NCBI GenBank assembly: GCA_933228675.1
Contig: OW121743.1
Coordinates: 85,150,938 to 85,214,937 of the forward strand
Source of the DNA: Stomorhina lunata
Lineage: Eukaryota; Arthropoda; Insecta; Diptera; Rhiniidae
Reading direction: 5' to 3'
Length of the DNA stretch: 64,000 bases
The notes beneath the pieces were generated by a model. The model did not search any database, was not told the DNA's origin, and worked only from the letters and a program-made list of their open reading frames with translations. This document shows positions 10,145-24,300 of this stretch, in pieces. Position 1 is the stretch's first letter; every line of letters begins with the position of its first letter. The position numbers and the translations under genes are program-made.

Positions 10145-12069
10145 GTTGACTTAAAAATTAAAGGCACTATTTTTTGTGTTGGTCTGTGTATTCATATTTT
10201 TATATAAAAATTTTGAACGCAGATAGTCGATATTTTACCAAATTTTGAAGCATTTGTGGTATAATTTGCAATTTTTTAAAATATTGATTATGCTATCACC
10301 AAAGAACAAAATAACACCACTCCAAGACCAACTTCTTCAAATAAGAGACAGACTAGTCTTTATTTCTGTCTGCCCGTTTAAAGCTTGATATTCTAAAGAG
10401 CACAAGGAAGCCATACGCATGACTTGTTTGTAAATTACGTCAAGTTCGCCATTGTTTTTTCGTAGTCATTATTATTCTCGATGTTAATATTTTAGTTTTT
10501 GTAGTTCATACATACATAGTAGAACTAGTAGTTATTTTAGCTATTGTTTTCTTTCAAAAAAAAAAAAAAGAAATGACAAAACAGAAAGAAAGAAACAACA
10601 AAAACAGCAGGAAAAATCGAAAAAGCAAAGAATATGTTAAGGAAAGGATTTTTTATTTCATCTTAAGTTGTATATATTTTTCTAACAATTTAAAATAAAA
10701 TGTGTGACTTAATAAAATTCCAGCACAGACACACACACACACATTAGCACACTTACAAATACACAAGTCAAGTGCTAGAAAGTAAAATAAAATTTACTTC
10801 ACACACAACTACTTTACCTGGCTTTTTTCTTTACTTTTTCATACATACATAAGTATGTATGCTAGTATTTATATAACTACGTATGTGTGTAAGTATATAT
10901 GTGTATTTGTTATGTTGTAAAGTAATGTTACCTGATTTCTCTTTAACAATTTATAGCTATTGTTTTATTGTTAAAACAAAAAACGGCAAACACACACATT
11001 AAAGCAAATACTAACACACATACACATTAACAGATATGTTCATTCATTCATTCATTTCACTCACAGATTAAGTGTTAGAGGAAAAAAAGGGGGGAAACAA
11101 CAATATAAACAGTTAGTTTTGTTTAATATCCTCTTTTTTACTCTTTTCATTGCAAAAGTGTTGCAATAATTAAAGAAACGAACAATAATGTAACAACAAA
11201 AAAACTAACAGCAACATTCCTGAAACATAACATTATAATGTTAAAGCTAAAACTCAAGGGAGGTAAATTTAGAAAAGACAGAAGAAAAAAAGTAAATAAA
11301 ACAATACTTTTTTTTGCCAACATAATCAAGCCAACAATATTAGACAAAGATAAGGAAGTCAGTATTTTAGAATAGGAATTTCAAATAAAGTTTTTATTTA
11401 AAACGATTCAAAAAAAAAAACACCAACCCCTTTACAAATATCACAACGCTTTTTTTTTGTGAAAGGGGAAAAATAAAAATAACAATAAATTCTCATTAAC
11501 TTGAGTGTCCTTTAAATAACTTTTAGACATTGAGGCTACACGTGTTGAATTCAAATATATTTTTTGTGTTTTTGCTACTAAAATAAATAAATTTTGAAAA
11601 CAACTTAATAGAGTTGTTTATGCTTGAGTAGAACATAATTTAGTTGAAAATAAAAGCAGATCTTAGATAAATATTTGCAAGATTTTTTTCTTGTTTTAAT
11701 AAAAGAAAAGACCTGAAAAAGTATAGAAATTTTGTTAACACAAATTTAGTCAAGAAAAAATTTAAATAACAGTTTTGTTAAGAATTTTTATAAAAATGCC
11801 TTAAAAACTGTGGGAGTAAAATAAACAAACAAATCTGAAAAAAAATTTCCAACCAAAATTTAATTTTCCAGAAAAAAACGAAACAAATTAAAGAATTTCA
11901 TTAACATTTCTTATTAAAAATAGAAAAGACTTGATAAAATATATTTGGAAGCCACTGCCGCTTATGATTGACATAAATATCAAAAATTTGATATTCATCA
12001 TACGACCTTTAAACTTTAAATTTTAGATAAAGGCTAGGAAAATATTTATACTCCCACATCCTATATTTC
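10145..12069. other. Low-copy DNA with microsatellites, no gene seen
   Basis: No coding region is supported. There are CA tracts (about 10726-10745 and 10990-11035), CATA/TATG tracts (10840-10915) and an ATTC tract (about 11040-11058). ATATTCATCATACGACC occurs at 11991-12007. The minus-strand frame at 11147-11347 has hydrophobic low-complexity content and no recognisable domain. Confidence 0.6.
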
Positions 12070-15000
12070 AGTTTTAGGACGTTTTTAAAATTTTTAATTG
12101 AAACTTTTTTTATTGGAACATTTTTCTGTAAATGTTTTTCAATGCAAAAACTCTTTATTTAATTGTTTTGATTGAAAATTTGTCTATAGGAATTTTTATT
12201 TTTCTTAAACCATTTCTCATCGAATGAATTCTTTTATTAGAAAAATTATTCTAAATTTTTCAATGAAATATAAATTTCATACAAAAATTTTTGACTGATG
12301 AAATGTCAATAAAAAATTGTTTTTTAAAAAAATGTCAAAAAAATTTTTTCTTGAAAAATATTAAAATTTTCTATAAAAAATTTTAAATTTCCTAAAAAAA
12401 TATTTCAATTGATATAAATTTCAAAAATTTTCATATAAAAATATTTTTGAAACAAAATAAAAATTATGAAAATATTATAAAAAATATATGAAAATATTTT
12501 TTACAAATAAAATTTTTTCAATGAAAAATTCTCTTCTACACAAATATTTTCAATAGAAAAAAAATTTCTAGGTAAATATTTTTCATTGAAAAATTTTCAA
12601 TATAACTATTTTTTATTAAAGACTTTTTGATTAAAATTTTTTCATTCAAAAATTTGCAATTAAAAATTTTTTAATACAAAATTTTGAAAAATTTTTTGTT
12701 AAAAACTTTTTTTTATAATTTTTTTGATACAAACATTTTTATTGAATTTTTTTATTAAACTTTTTCATTAAAAAGTTTTTCATAAAATTTTTTCATGGAA
12801 AAATTTTTTAATTGAAAAATTTTCTATTAAAATTTTTTTAATTAAAAAATTTTCTATTCAAAAATTTTTACTAAAAACATTTTCTACTAAAAACTGTATT
12901 TCTTTTAAACTTTTTCATTTTTTTATTAATAAATTTTCTATTTATTGAAAAATTTTGGAATAAAATTATGCTTTTTTTTTTTATTTTTTATTTGACAAGT
13001 TTTATTAAAAAATTTTTTATTTCAAATACTTTTTAAAAATTTTCGATTATAAAGATTTTTGATATAAATTTTTTGGTTCCTTTTTCACTAAAAACTTTTT
13101 TTTTAATTTTTCATTAAAAAGTTTTTGATTCGAACTTTGTTTTTTATTGAAAAATTTTCTTTTTATCGAAAAATTTTCGATTAAAACATTTTTTATTTTC
13201 AATTTGTCAAATTTTCTACTAAATTTTTTTTTCACTGAAATTTTTGATTCAAATTTTTTCATTGAAAAATTTATTATAAAAAAAATTTTCTATTAAAACT
13301 TTTTCATTGAAAAATCTTTCATTAAAAGTTCTTTATTGAAAAGTTTTTTATTAAAACTTTTTTATTGAAAAATTTTCTATTAAAATATTTTCACTAAAAG
13401 ATTTTCTATAAAATATGTTTCATTAAAAATTTTCTACTAAAAATATTTCATTAAATAAATTTCTATGAAAAATGTTTCACTGAAAAATTTGTCATTAAAA
13501 ATTTTCTGTTAAAAAATTTTTCATTGAAAAATTTTCTATTAAAATTTTTCATTAAAAAATTTTCAATTAAACATTTTTCCTTGAAAAATTTTATATTAAA
13601 AATTTTTCCTGGAAAAATTTTATATTAAAAATTTTTGATTGAAGAGTTCTCTATTAAAATTTTTCATTGGAAAATGTTCTATTAAAAATTTATAATTAAC
13701 AACTTTTCTATTAAAACTTTTCCATTGGAAAATTTTCTTTTGAAACTTTTTTATTAAAAAATTTTCTATTCAAATTTTTTCATTGAAAAATTTCCTACAA
13801 AAACTTTTTCATTGAAAAATTTTGAAAATTTTGCATTGAAAAATTTTCTATTAAAAATTTTTCATCAAAAAATTTTATATAATATTTAATATTTTAAATA
13901 TTTCATAAAAAAATTTTCTATTAAAAGTTTTTTTCTTAAATTATTTTGACTGGAAAATTTTGTACTTAAAATTTTTCATTGAAAAGTTTTCAATTAAAAA
14001 TTTTTCCATTGATAAATTTTTTATTAAAAATGTTTTATCAAAAATTTTATATTGAAAATTCTATTAAAAATGTTTCATTGAAAAATTTTCTATTAAAACA
14101 TTTGTTTACATTTTTTTTTATTGAAAAATTTTCTATTAAAAATTTATCGTTAAAATTTTCTATTAAAAATTTTTCCTTGAAAATTTTCTATTAAAAATTT
14201 TTCCTTGAAAATTTTCTATTAAAAATTTTTCCTTGAAAATTTTCTATTAAAAATTTTTCATTGAAAAATTTTCTATTAAATATTTTTCCTTGAAAAATTT
14301 TATATTAAAAATTTTTCCTTGAAAAATTTTATATTAAATATTTTTGATTGAAAAATTTTCCATTGAAATTTTTTCATTAAAAAATTTTCTATCAAAAATT
14401 TTTCATTGTAAAATTTTCTATTAAAAATTTTTCATTAAGAAATATTTTATAAAAAAAAAATTTCATTGGAAAAATATCTATTAAAAATTTTTCATTGAAA
14501 AATTTTCTATTAAAAATTTTTTATTGAAAAATTTTCTATTAAAAATTTTTATTGAAAAATTTTCTATTAAAACTTTTTCATTGGAAAATTTTCTATTGAA
14601 AAATTTTCTATTCAAATTTTTTCATTGAAGATTTTTCTATAAAAATTTTTCGTTTGAAAATTTTCTATTCAAATTTTTTCATTGAAAAATTTTCTATAAA
14701 AATATTTCATTGAAAAATTTTCTATTAAAAATTTTTTATTGAAAAATTTTCTATTAAAAATTTTTCATTAATTAAATTTCTATTAAAAATTGTTCATTGA
14801 AAAATTTTCTATTAAAAATTTTTTGTTGAAAATTTTTTTATTTAACATTTTTCATTGAAAACTTTCCTTCTAAAAATTTTTTATTGAAAAATTTGGTATT
14901 AAAACTTTTTCATTAAAAAATTTTGTATTAAAATTTTTTATTGAAAAAGTTTCTATTAAAAATTTTTCATCGAAAAATTTGGTATGTAAATCTTTTAATG

Positions 15001-15117
15001 AAAAATTGTTCATTAAAAAATTTTCTATTAAAAATTTTTCATTAAAAAATTTTCCATTTAAAAAATTTATATTCAAAATTTTACAATGAAAAATTTTATA
15101 TTGAAATTTTTCATTTT
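12070..15117. repeat. Degenerate AT-rich satellite, ~28-bp unit (CTATTAAAAA / CATTGAAAAA)
   Basis: About 3 kb of diverged units alternating AAAATTTTCTATTAAAAA with TTTTTCATTGAAAA. The left part (12070-13300) is barely recognisable and the right part is better preserved, especially 14160-14330 and 14480-14570. It is the oldest-looking of the blocks. All open frames inside it encode only F/K/N/I-rich repeats. It passes directly into the GTTATCGATAAC array at 15118. Confidence 0.85.
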
Positions 15118-16205
15118 CTATAAAGAGGTAAAGTTATCGTTAACTTCTATATAGAATAGTAAAGTAATCATAAACTTTTCCATAGAAAAGTAAAGTAATC
15201 GTAAACTCTTCAATAGAAAAGTTAAGTTGTCGATAACTTTTCTATAGAAAAGCTAAGTTATTGACGAATTTTCTATAGAAAAGGTTAGATATCGATAACT
15301 TTAATATAGAAAAGTTAAGCTTTCGATAACTCTTCTATAGAAAAGTAAAGTTATCGTTAGCTTTTCTATACAAAAGTTAAATTATCGATAACTTTCATAT
15401 AGAAAAGTTAAGTTATCGATAACTTTTCTACAGAAAAGATAATTTATCGATAACTTTTCCATAGAAAAGTTAAGTTATCCAAATTTTTCTATAGAAAAGT
15501 TAAGTTATCGATAACATTTCTGTAGAAGAGTTAAGTTATCGATAACTTTTCTATAGAAAAGTTAAGTTATAGATAACTTTGCTATAGAAAAGTAAAGTAA
15601 TCGATAACATTCCTATAAAAAAGCTTAGTTATCGATAACTTTCCTATAGAAAAGTTAAGTTGTCGATAACTTTCCTATAGAAAAGTTAAGTTATCGATAA
15701 CTTTCTTATAGAAAAGTTAAGTTATCGATAAATTTTCTATACAATAGCTAAGTTATCAATAAATTATTTGTAGAAAAATTAAGTAATCGATAACTTTCCT
15801 ATAGAAAACTTAAGTTAACGATAACTTTTCTAAAGAAAACATAAGTTATCGATAACTTTCCTATAGAAAACTTAAGTTATCGCTAAATTTTTTATAGAAA
15901 AGTAAAGTTAGCCTTAACTTTTTATAGAAAAGTAGAGTTATCATTAACTTTTTTATAGAATAGTTATGTAATCGTTAACTTTTCTATAGACAATTTAAGT
16001 TATCGATAATTTTTCTATAGAAATGTTAAGCGACCGTTAACTTATCTATAAAAAAAGTTAAGTAAGCGTTATCTTTTTTATCAATAGCTGTATTATAAGG
16101 AAATTAAGTTTACTCTGACTTTCCTATACACATTTTAATAATAGATAATTTCCAGAGAAAAATTAAATTATCTCTAACTTGTCTATGGAAATGTTAGGAT
16201 ATCGT
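15118..16205. repeat. 31-bp satellite with TATCGATA palindromes, block 1
   Basis: About 35 units of AAAAGTTAAG, TTATCGATAACTTTT and CTATAG, 31 bp in all. GTTATCGATAAC and CTATAG are both palindromic. About 11 units keep a perfect TATCGATA and the others have one or two changes. Divergence rises at both ends. Confidence 0.92.
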
Positions 16206-17535
16206 AAGTAATACCTTAGTACCACATGTTTTACATAACAAAATTCAACAAATTATGCACAAATATTGTATGATTGTGTTAAGCTTCTTTTAATAATTTC
16301 CCAAAAACAAAAAAAAATATTTACATAACTTTGTATATTTTCTTTGCTTAATACTCTTGATAGGAATTATAACGATAACTTTTTATGCCTCTCGTTCAGG
16401 ATTTCGTCAATAATTTGTAGAAAGCCCCAAAAAATAACAGAAGAAAACTGAAAATGATTTCAGTAATTCCTTTCACTTTTTTCTGTCTTACATATTTTTA
16501 GTTGTTAAGCTCTTTGTTGTCTAGTCCTTTCATAATAGTTAATAACTTGTTAAAACCCAATACTTTACGTTAGTTACTACTAGACTTAACAACTTTTTTT
16601 TGCGTTTGAAAACTTACACTTTATTTTTTTTTTCGTAAATTCCCTGTTTGAGTATTCTTGGCCCTCAACAATCAGTAATTTTTATCGATTTTTGTAAACG
16701 AAGACAAAAATTGAACAAAAAAAAGAAAATCTAAGAAAGTTTTTTTCTTCAACATATGCAGACACATAAAAATTTTTCAAAGTTTCTTTTTGCCAGTTCT
16801 TGCAATTTTTCTCATAACTCTTGAAAATTATGTTTTAACTACAAAAACTGCAAAAGAACTTGTTGTGGTGTTGGAGAAGAGGATGGAAAATATAAAGGGG
16901 GAAAATAAAGTACAAAAACGTACGCATACTTAAGTGTTTTGGATATGCGTGTTTTGCATTTTTATTGGGAAAAATTTTCTCTTGGTGCCACCGCATTTTC
17001 TTCATTTCTTATTGGCGTTTCTTAGTCTTTTTTTTCAAGTTTAATGAATGTGTTGCTTTAGAGCTTTTTTGCTCATAATTTTTTCCTTTGGCAAATTACA
17101 TGCCAACAGCCATTTTCACTCGTACGATTTTCTTATAAACAGAATATTTTTTTCTACTTTTAAGAATTAACGAGTTCCATTTTTATTTGTTAAGTCTTTT
17201 GGCTGTTAAGAAACAAATAAATATTCCAGAAGAAGTAGAAGAAGATTCTAGGCTAGGAACTAACAAAGTTAGTCCTTAAAAAAAGTTAGTCCTTAGTTGT
17301 AGTTATATTTGTGTAATCAGTAATTAATTGGGTTTTTTAATTAAAATTCTTATGCTTATTTTTTATTTATTTATTTTTAAAGTTTAATTATGTAAAACGA
17401 TGAAAGTTACAATAGAATAACGACATCGTGATAAATAGGATTAATTAAAATGAAAGGGAAAATAATAGTAGGGACATAATTATCTTTGGTAAGTGTTAGA
17501 AGACTGCAGCGACGAGAAGATATTAATAACATTAT
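16206..17535. other. Low-copy DNA, no gene seen
   Basis: AT-rich sequence with T and A runs separating the two TATCGATA arrays. A GTAAGT at about 17487 looks like a splice donor, but the preceding frame starting at a nearby ATG is closed. I see nothing else to support an exon. Confidence 0.55.
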
Positions 17536-18120
17536 ATTTCTATAGAAAGGTTATCGTTAACTTTCTCTTGATATAGAAAAATTATCGATAACTTTCTGTT
17601 TCTATAGAAAAGTTGTCAATATATTTCTATAGAAAAATTATCTATATTTCTATAGAAAAATTATCGATAACTTTCTATTTCTATAGAAAAGTTGTCAATA
17701 ACTTTCTATTTCTATAGAAAAGTTATCGATAGCTTTCTATTTCTATAGAAAAGTTATCGAAAACTTTCTATTTCTATAGAAAATTTATCGATAACCTTCA
17801 TTTCTATAGAAATGTTATCGATAACTTTTTATTTCTATAGAAAAGTTATCGATAACTTTCTATTTCTATAGAAAAGTTATCGATAACTTTATATTTCTAT
17901 AGAAAAGTTATCGATAACTTTATATTTCTATAGAAAAGTTATCGATAACTTTCTATTTCTATAGAAAAGTTATCGATAACTTTCTATTTCTATAGAAAAA
18001 TTGTAGATATCTTTCTATTTCTATAGAAAAGTTATCCATAAGTTTCCATTTCTATAGAAAAGTTATCGATGACTTTATATTTCTATGGAAAAAATATAGA
18101 TATCTTTCTATTTCTAATGG
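17536..18120. repeat. 31-bp satellite with TATCGATA palindromes, block 2
   Basis: About 18 units of CGATAACTTTCTATTTCTAT followed by AGAAAAGTTAT, 31 bp. It is related to the 15118-16205 array through the TTATCGATAAC dyad and the CTATAGAAAAGTTA segment, but has an extra CTATTT block and lacks the AAGTT half. About ten units carry a perfect TATCGATA. The middle (17810-17995) is nearly uniform. Confidence 0.93.
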
Positions 18121-18174
18121 ATAATTTTCTATATTTATTATGGATGACCAAAAAAGCAAACGACAACTTTCTTT
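18121..18174. other. Junction between two satellite families
   Basis: A short non-repetitive junction, including GGATGACCAAAAAAGCAAAC, between the TATCGATA array and the GGTATC array. Confidence 0.5.
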
Positions 18175-20040
18175 TGGTATAAATTTTTAATTAAAAATTT
18201 TCGATATAAATTTTTCATAGAAAATTTTTGGGCTAAAAATTTCGGTTTTAAAATTTTGTATAGAAAATTTTTTGCATCAAAATAATTTATTGAAAATTTT
18301 TGGTATGAAAATTTTTATAGAAAATTTTTGGTATCAAAATTTTAATAGAAAAGTTTTGGTATCAAAATTTTTTATAGAAAATTTTTGTATAAAAATTTTG
18401 TATCAAAAATTTCCGGTATTAAAATTTGTAGAAAATTTTCGATATCAAATTTTTTTTATAGAAAATTTTCGAAATAAAATTTTCTGTATAAAATTTTTGG
18501 TATCAAAATTTTTAATAGAGAATTTTCGATATACAAATTTTTAAAAGAACATTTTTTTAGAAAATTTTCAGGATAAAAATTTTTTAAAGAAAATTTTCGG
18601 TATAAAAATTTTTTATGGAAAGTTAGGTTTCCAATTTTTATAAAAAATTTTCAGTTTAAAAATATTTTCTATAAATATATTTATAATATAATATATTTTT
18701 TTAGAACATTTTCGGTAACAAAATTTTTTGTACAAAATTTTCGGTATCAAAATTTTTTATAGAAAATTTTCGGTAACAAAATTTTTTATACAAAATTTTC
18801 GGTATCAAAATTTTTTACAGAAAATTTTTGGTATCAAAATTTTTTATAGAACATTTTTGGTATTAAAATTTTTATAGAAAATTTTGATATCAACAATTTT
18901 ATAGAAAATTTTTGGTCTCAAAATTTGTTACAGAAAATTTTCGTTATAAAAATTTTTTATAGAAAATTTTGGAAATTAAAATTTTTTATAGAAAATTTTC
19001 GATATCAAAAGTTTTTTATAGAATATTTTCGGTATCAAAAATTTTTTATAGAAAATTTTCGGTATCAAAATCTTTTTATAGAAAATTTTCGGTATCAACA
19101 TTTTTCATAGAAAATTTTTGGTATGAAAATTTTTAATAGAAAATTTTGTGGTCTTAAAATTTTTTAAAGAAAAGTTTTGGTATCAAAATTTTTAAAAAAA
19201 AAATTTTGTAATTAAAATTCTTTATAGAAAATTTTTGTTATAAAAATTTTTTATAAAAAAATTTCTAGTATGAAAATTTTAAATAAAAAATTTACGGTTT
19301 AACATTTTTTTTACAGAAAATTTTTGGTATTAAAATTTTTATAGAAAATTCTTGGTATAAATTTTTCAGAAAAAATTATTGACATAAATTTTTAAAAAAT
19401 AAACTTTTGGAATTAAAATTTGTTATTAAAATTTTTTTATAGAAAATTTTCGGTATCAAAATTTTTTTTATAAACATTTTTGATATCAAATCTTTATAGA
19501 AAATTTTCTGTAAAAATTTATTTTATTTAATAATTTATTTAAATTTTTGATATCAAAATTTTTTATAAAATTTTTTTGGTCTCAACATTTTTTATAAAAA
19601 TTTTTTGGTATCAAAATTTTTTATAAAAATTTTTTGGTATCAAAATTTTTTATAAAAATTTTTTGGTATAAAATTTTTCTTTAGAAAATTTTTGATATAA
19701 AATCTTTTGTAGAAAATTTTCGGTATCAATATTTTTAATAAAAAAATTTCCGGCATTAATATTTCTTTAGAAAATTTTCGGTTAAAGATTTTTTTATAGA
19801 AAATTTTTGGGTATCAAAATTTTTTGTAGAAAATTTTCGGTATCAAAATTTTTAAAAGAAAATTTTTGGCATCAAAATTTTAAGAAGAAAATTTTCGGTA
19901 TCAAATTTTTTTTAAAGAAAATTTTCGGCATACAATTTTTTTACAGAAAATTTTCGCTATCAAAATTTTTTTATAGGAAATTCTCGCTACCAAAATTTTT
20001 TAAAAGAAAATTTGAACTACCACAAATTTGTAAAAAAAAC
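18175..20040. repeat. ~29-bp satellite, GGTATC type, block 1
   Basis: About 64 diverged units of TATAGAAAATTTTCGGTATC followed by AAAATTTTT, 29 bp. Many units vary in the length of the T and A runs and some have GATATC in place of GGTATC. Several plus-strand open frames here encode only repeated FYRKFSVSKF-like peptides, the expected product of a 29/30-bp unit with no stop in one frame. Confidence 0.9.
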
Positions 20041-21330
20041 ACTTACTTTATTACAAAATTTCCCTTTAGTCTTTATTTAGACCATCCATTTAATACATTA
20101 TAGTTCATACTTTATTTATTTTTCATATTTAAGTTCTTGATAAGAAAAAAATCGTTAATTTCCCACACAAAGTCATGAGAATGAAACATTCTTATAATAC
20201 TTTATTCTCCAGTTTTTGTAACTTCTACTAGTCATTTTGCTATAATTTACTATAAATAACAAGAAAAAACTAAAAAGGCTATATCCATCCACTATGCGAT
20301 GAAGAGAATGTAATTGTAAATCCTTTAAGTGAAATAGAATCCGAGCAATATTATGGAGAATACACGCATTATGGAAAGCGTTAGAATTTCTTTATATATA
20401 TATTTTTTTTTTTTTTTTGGTATTTATGCCAACATTATGCCAACACTGAGCGCTCATTAAAATTAATGACATGTCTTCCTTTTTCTTCTTAACTAAATCT
20501 ATACGAATGAGTATGTGAATTGTGTTACTTTCAAAATGAAAATGGATAAATAAATAAATAAAAAGCTGGAAAAAGTCAAATACCAAAAAAAAAAGACAAT
20601 TTTATAGTATAAATTTATACTGACATTTTCTACAAGTTTAAATAAATATGTAACAAAAAAAGTATCAGCAACAGCATTAAAAAAAATGTTCTATAAGGAC
20701 ATAAAGAAAAACTAAAGAAAAAAGAAAGAAATGACATACAAAAACAAGATCGTAAATATTTGCTGACACACACGACATTAAAGTCAAAGGAAAATTTGTG
20801 CGATGTAATTAAAAAAATAAGCAACTGAATTGAAAATGAAATAAAATAAAACTAAAATGTAAAGAAAACATTTGGTTCTCGTTCTTTTTTTTTTTTTCTT
20901 TTTTTACTTTTATCACTTATTTAAGCCATATCTCGTAAAAACGACCGCATTTACATTCATATGCACTTACTATATGATATAAACTATAACATGAACTATA
21001 ATATAAACCAAGTGATTAAAAATTTAATTTAAACCGAAAAAAAAAATTTGTGGTTTATTTTATTTTTATTATGTGACATTTGAATGGTTTGAGAGATTTC
21101 TTTTCAATTGAAAATGGAAAAAATTGTGCAATTTTTAGGGCGGTAAATTAACATGTAGTTGAATGTCATACACTTATTATTATTTTATTCATTATTCAAT
21201 GCTCAACTAGTTGATTGTTTGCTTAGAAAAGAATTAACCCTTTCAGGGTCAGAAACAATTTTTGATAAAAAAAAAATGTAGAAAAAATTGTTACCCCTAC
21301 ACTTACTCACTCAATAATGTTTTTACTTTC
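20041..21330. other. Low-copy DNA between the two GGTATC satellite blocks
   Basis: No gene seen. It contains TA and T runs (20395-20420, 20885-20906) and a CA-like stretch near 20768. The same satellite family on both sides suggests that one array was interrupted by this 1.3-kb segment, or that the family amplified twice. Confidence 0.55.
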
Positions 21331-24300
21331 AAATTTTTAATATTAATATTTTTTTTAAGAAAATTTCGATATGAAAATGTTTTATAGAATATTTTTGTTA
21401 TTAAATTTTATTTTCATTTATAGAAAAATTTAGTTATAAAAATTTTTAGTAAAAAATTTTCGATAAAAATTTTTTTTTTGTTATCAAAATTTTTAATAGA
21501 AAATTTTTGGTATCAAAATTTTTTATAGAAAAATTATCAACATTTTTTATACAAAATTTTTGGTATCAAAATTTTTTACAGAAAAATTATCAAAATTTCT
21601 TATAGAAAATTTTTGATATCAAAATTTTATATAGAAAATTTTCGGCATCAAAATTTTATATAGAAAATTTTCGGCATCAAAATTTTTTATAGAAAATTTT
21701 CGGTATAAAAATTTTTTATACAAAATTATCGTCATCAATTTTTTTTATAGAAAATTTTTGATATCAAATTTTTTTCTAGAAATTTTTGATATCAAATTTT
21801 TTTATAGAAAATTTTTGGTATCAAAATTTTATATAGAGAATTTTTGATATCAAAATTTTATATATGGAAAATTTTTGTATCAAAATTTTATATAGAAAAT
21901 TTTTGGTATCAAAAATTTATATAGAAAATTTTTGGTATCAAAATTTTATATAGAAAATTTTTGATATCAAAATTTTATATAGAAAAGTTTTGGTATCAAA
22001 ATTTTATATAGAAAATTTTTGGTATCAAAATTTTATATAGAAAATTTTTGGTATCAAAAATTTATATAAAAAATTTTTGATATCAAAATTTTATATAGAA
22101 AATTTTTGATATTAAAATTTTATATAGAAAATTTTTGATATCAAAATTTTATATAGAAAATTTTTGGTATCAAAATTTTATATAGAAAATTTTTGGTATC
22201 AAGATTTTATATAGAAAATTTTTGATATCAAAATTTTATATAGAAAATTTTTGGTATCAAAATTTTATAAAGAAAATTTTTGGTATCAAAAATTTATATA
22301 GAAAATTTTTGGTATCAAAATTTTATATAGAAAATTTTTGGTATCAAAATTTTTTATAGAAAATTTTTGGTATCAAAATTTTATATAGAAAATTTTTGGT
22401 ATCAATATTTTATATAGGACATTTTTGGTATCAAATTATCTATGGAAAATTTTCGGTATCAACATTTTTTATAGAAAATTTTCGGTATGAAATTTTTTTA
22501 CATAAAAACTCAATTTTTTTTATAAAAAATCAAAATTGTTCATAGACAATTTTTGATATAAAAATTGTTGATACCAAAATTTTTTATAGAAAATTTTTGA
22601 TATTTTTAGAAATTTTTTACAAAAATTTTCGATTTCAAAAGTTTTTATAGAAAATTTTTGGCCTCAAAATTTTTTTTAGACAATTTTCGGTAACACAATT
22701 TTTGTAGAAAATTTTCGGTATCAACATTTTTTATAGAAAATTTTTGCTGTCGAAGTTTGTTTTAGAAATTTTTTTATAAAAATCTTCAATAGTATATTTT
22801 CGTTATCAAAATTTTTTAAAGAAAATTTTCGGTATAAACATTTTTCGGTATTAAATTTTTTTATAAAAATCTTTCGGTACAAAGTCTTCAAAAAAAGTTT
22901 TGGTATCAAAATTTTTTATAGAAAGTTTTTGGTATCAAAATTTTTTAAAGAAAAATTTTTGGTATTAAATTTTTTTATAGAAAATTTTCGGTCTCAAATT
23001 TTTTTTAGAAAATTTTTGGTATAAAATTTTTTTTAGAAAATTTTTGGTATAAAATTTTTTTTATAAAATTTTTGGTATCAAATTTTTTTATAGACTATTT
23101 TTGATATCAAATTTTTTTATAGAAAATTTTTGATATCGCATTTTTTTAGAAAATTTTTGGTATCAAATTTTTTTATAGAAAAATTTTTCATTTTTGTAGA
23201 AAATTTTTAATATCAAAAGTTTTAGTAGAAAATGTTTGATATCAAAATTTTTTTGTAGAAAATTTTTGATATCAAAACTTTTTATAGAAAAGTTTTGATA
23301 TCAAATTTTGTTATAGAGAATTTTCGGTATCAAAATTTTTTATAGAAAATTTTAGATATCAAAATTTTTTACAGACAATTTTCGGTACAAAAATTTGTTA
23401 CAAAAAAGTTTCGGTATAAAAATTTTTTATAGAAAAGTTTTGGTATAAAAATTTGTCATAGAAAATTTTTGGTATCAAATGATATCAAAATTTTTTATAG
23501 AAAATTTTTTATATCAAAATTTTTTATAAAAAATTTTTGATATCAAAATTTTTTATAGAAAATTTTTGATTCAAAATTTTTTATAGAAAATTTTTAATTC
23601 AAAATTTTTTATAGAAAATTTTTGATATCAAATTTTTTCATAGAAAATTTTTGATATCAAATTTTTTCATAGAAAATTTTTGATATCAAATTTTTTTATA
23701 GAAAATTTTTGATATCAAACTTTTTTATAGAAAATTTTTGATATCAAAATTTTTTATAGAAAATTTTTGATATCAAAACTTTTTATAGAAAATTTTTGAT
23801 ATCAAATTTTTTCATAGAAAATTTTTGATATCTAAGTTTTTATAGAACATTTTTGATATAAAAATTTTTTTTATAGAAAATTTTTGATATCAAAATTTTT
23901 TATAGAAAATTTTTGATATCAAAATTTTTTATAGAAAGTTTTTGATATCAAAATTTGTTATAGAACATTTTTAATAAAAACATTTTTTATAGAAAATTTT
24001 TGATATCAAAATTTTGTATAGAAAACTTTTGATATCAAAACTTTTTATACAAAATTTTAGGTATCAAATTTTTTTATAGAAAATTTTCGGTATCAAAATT
24101 TTTATAGAAAATTTTCGGTATCAAAATTTTTAATAGAAAATTTTAGATATCAAAATTTTTTACAGACAATTTTCGGTATTAAAAATTGTTATAGGAGAGT
24201 TTTGGTATAAAAACATTTTATAGAAAATTTTTGGTATCAAAATTTTTTATAGAAAATTTTTTTTATCAAAATTTTTCATAGAAAGTTATTGGTATCAAAA

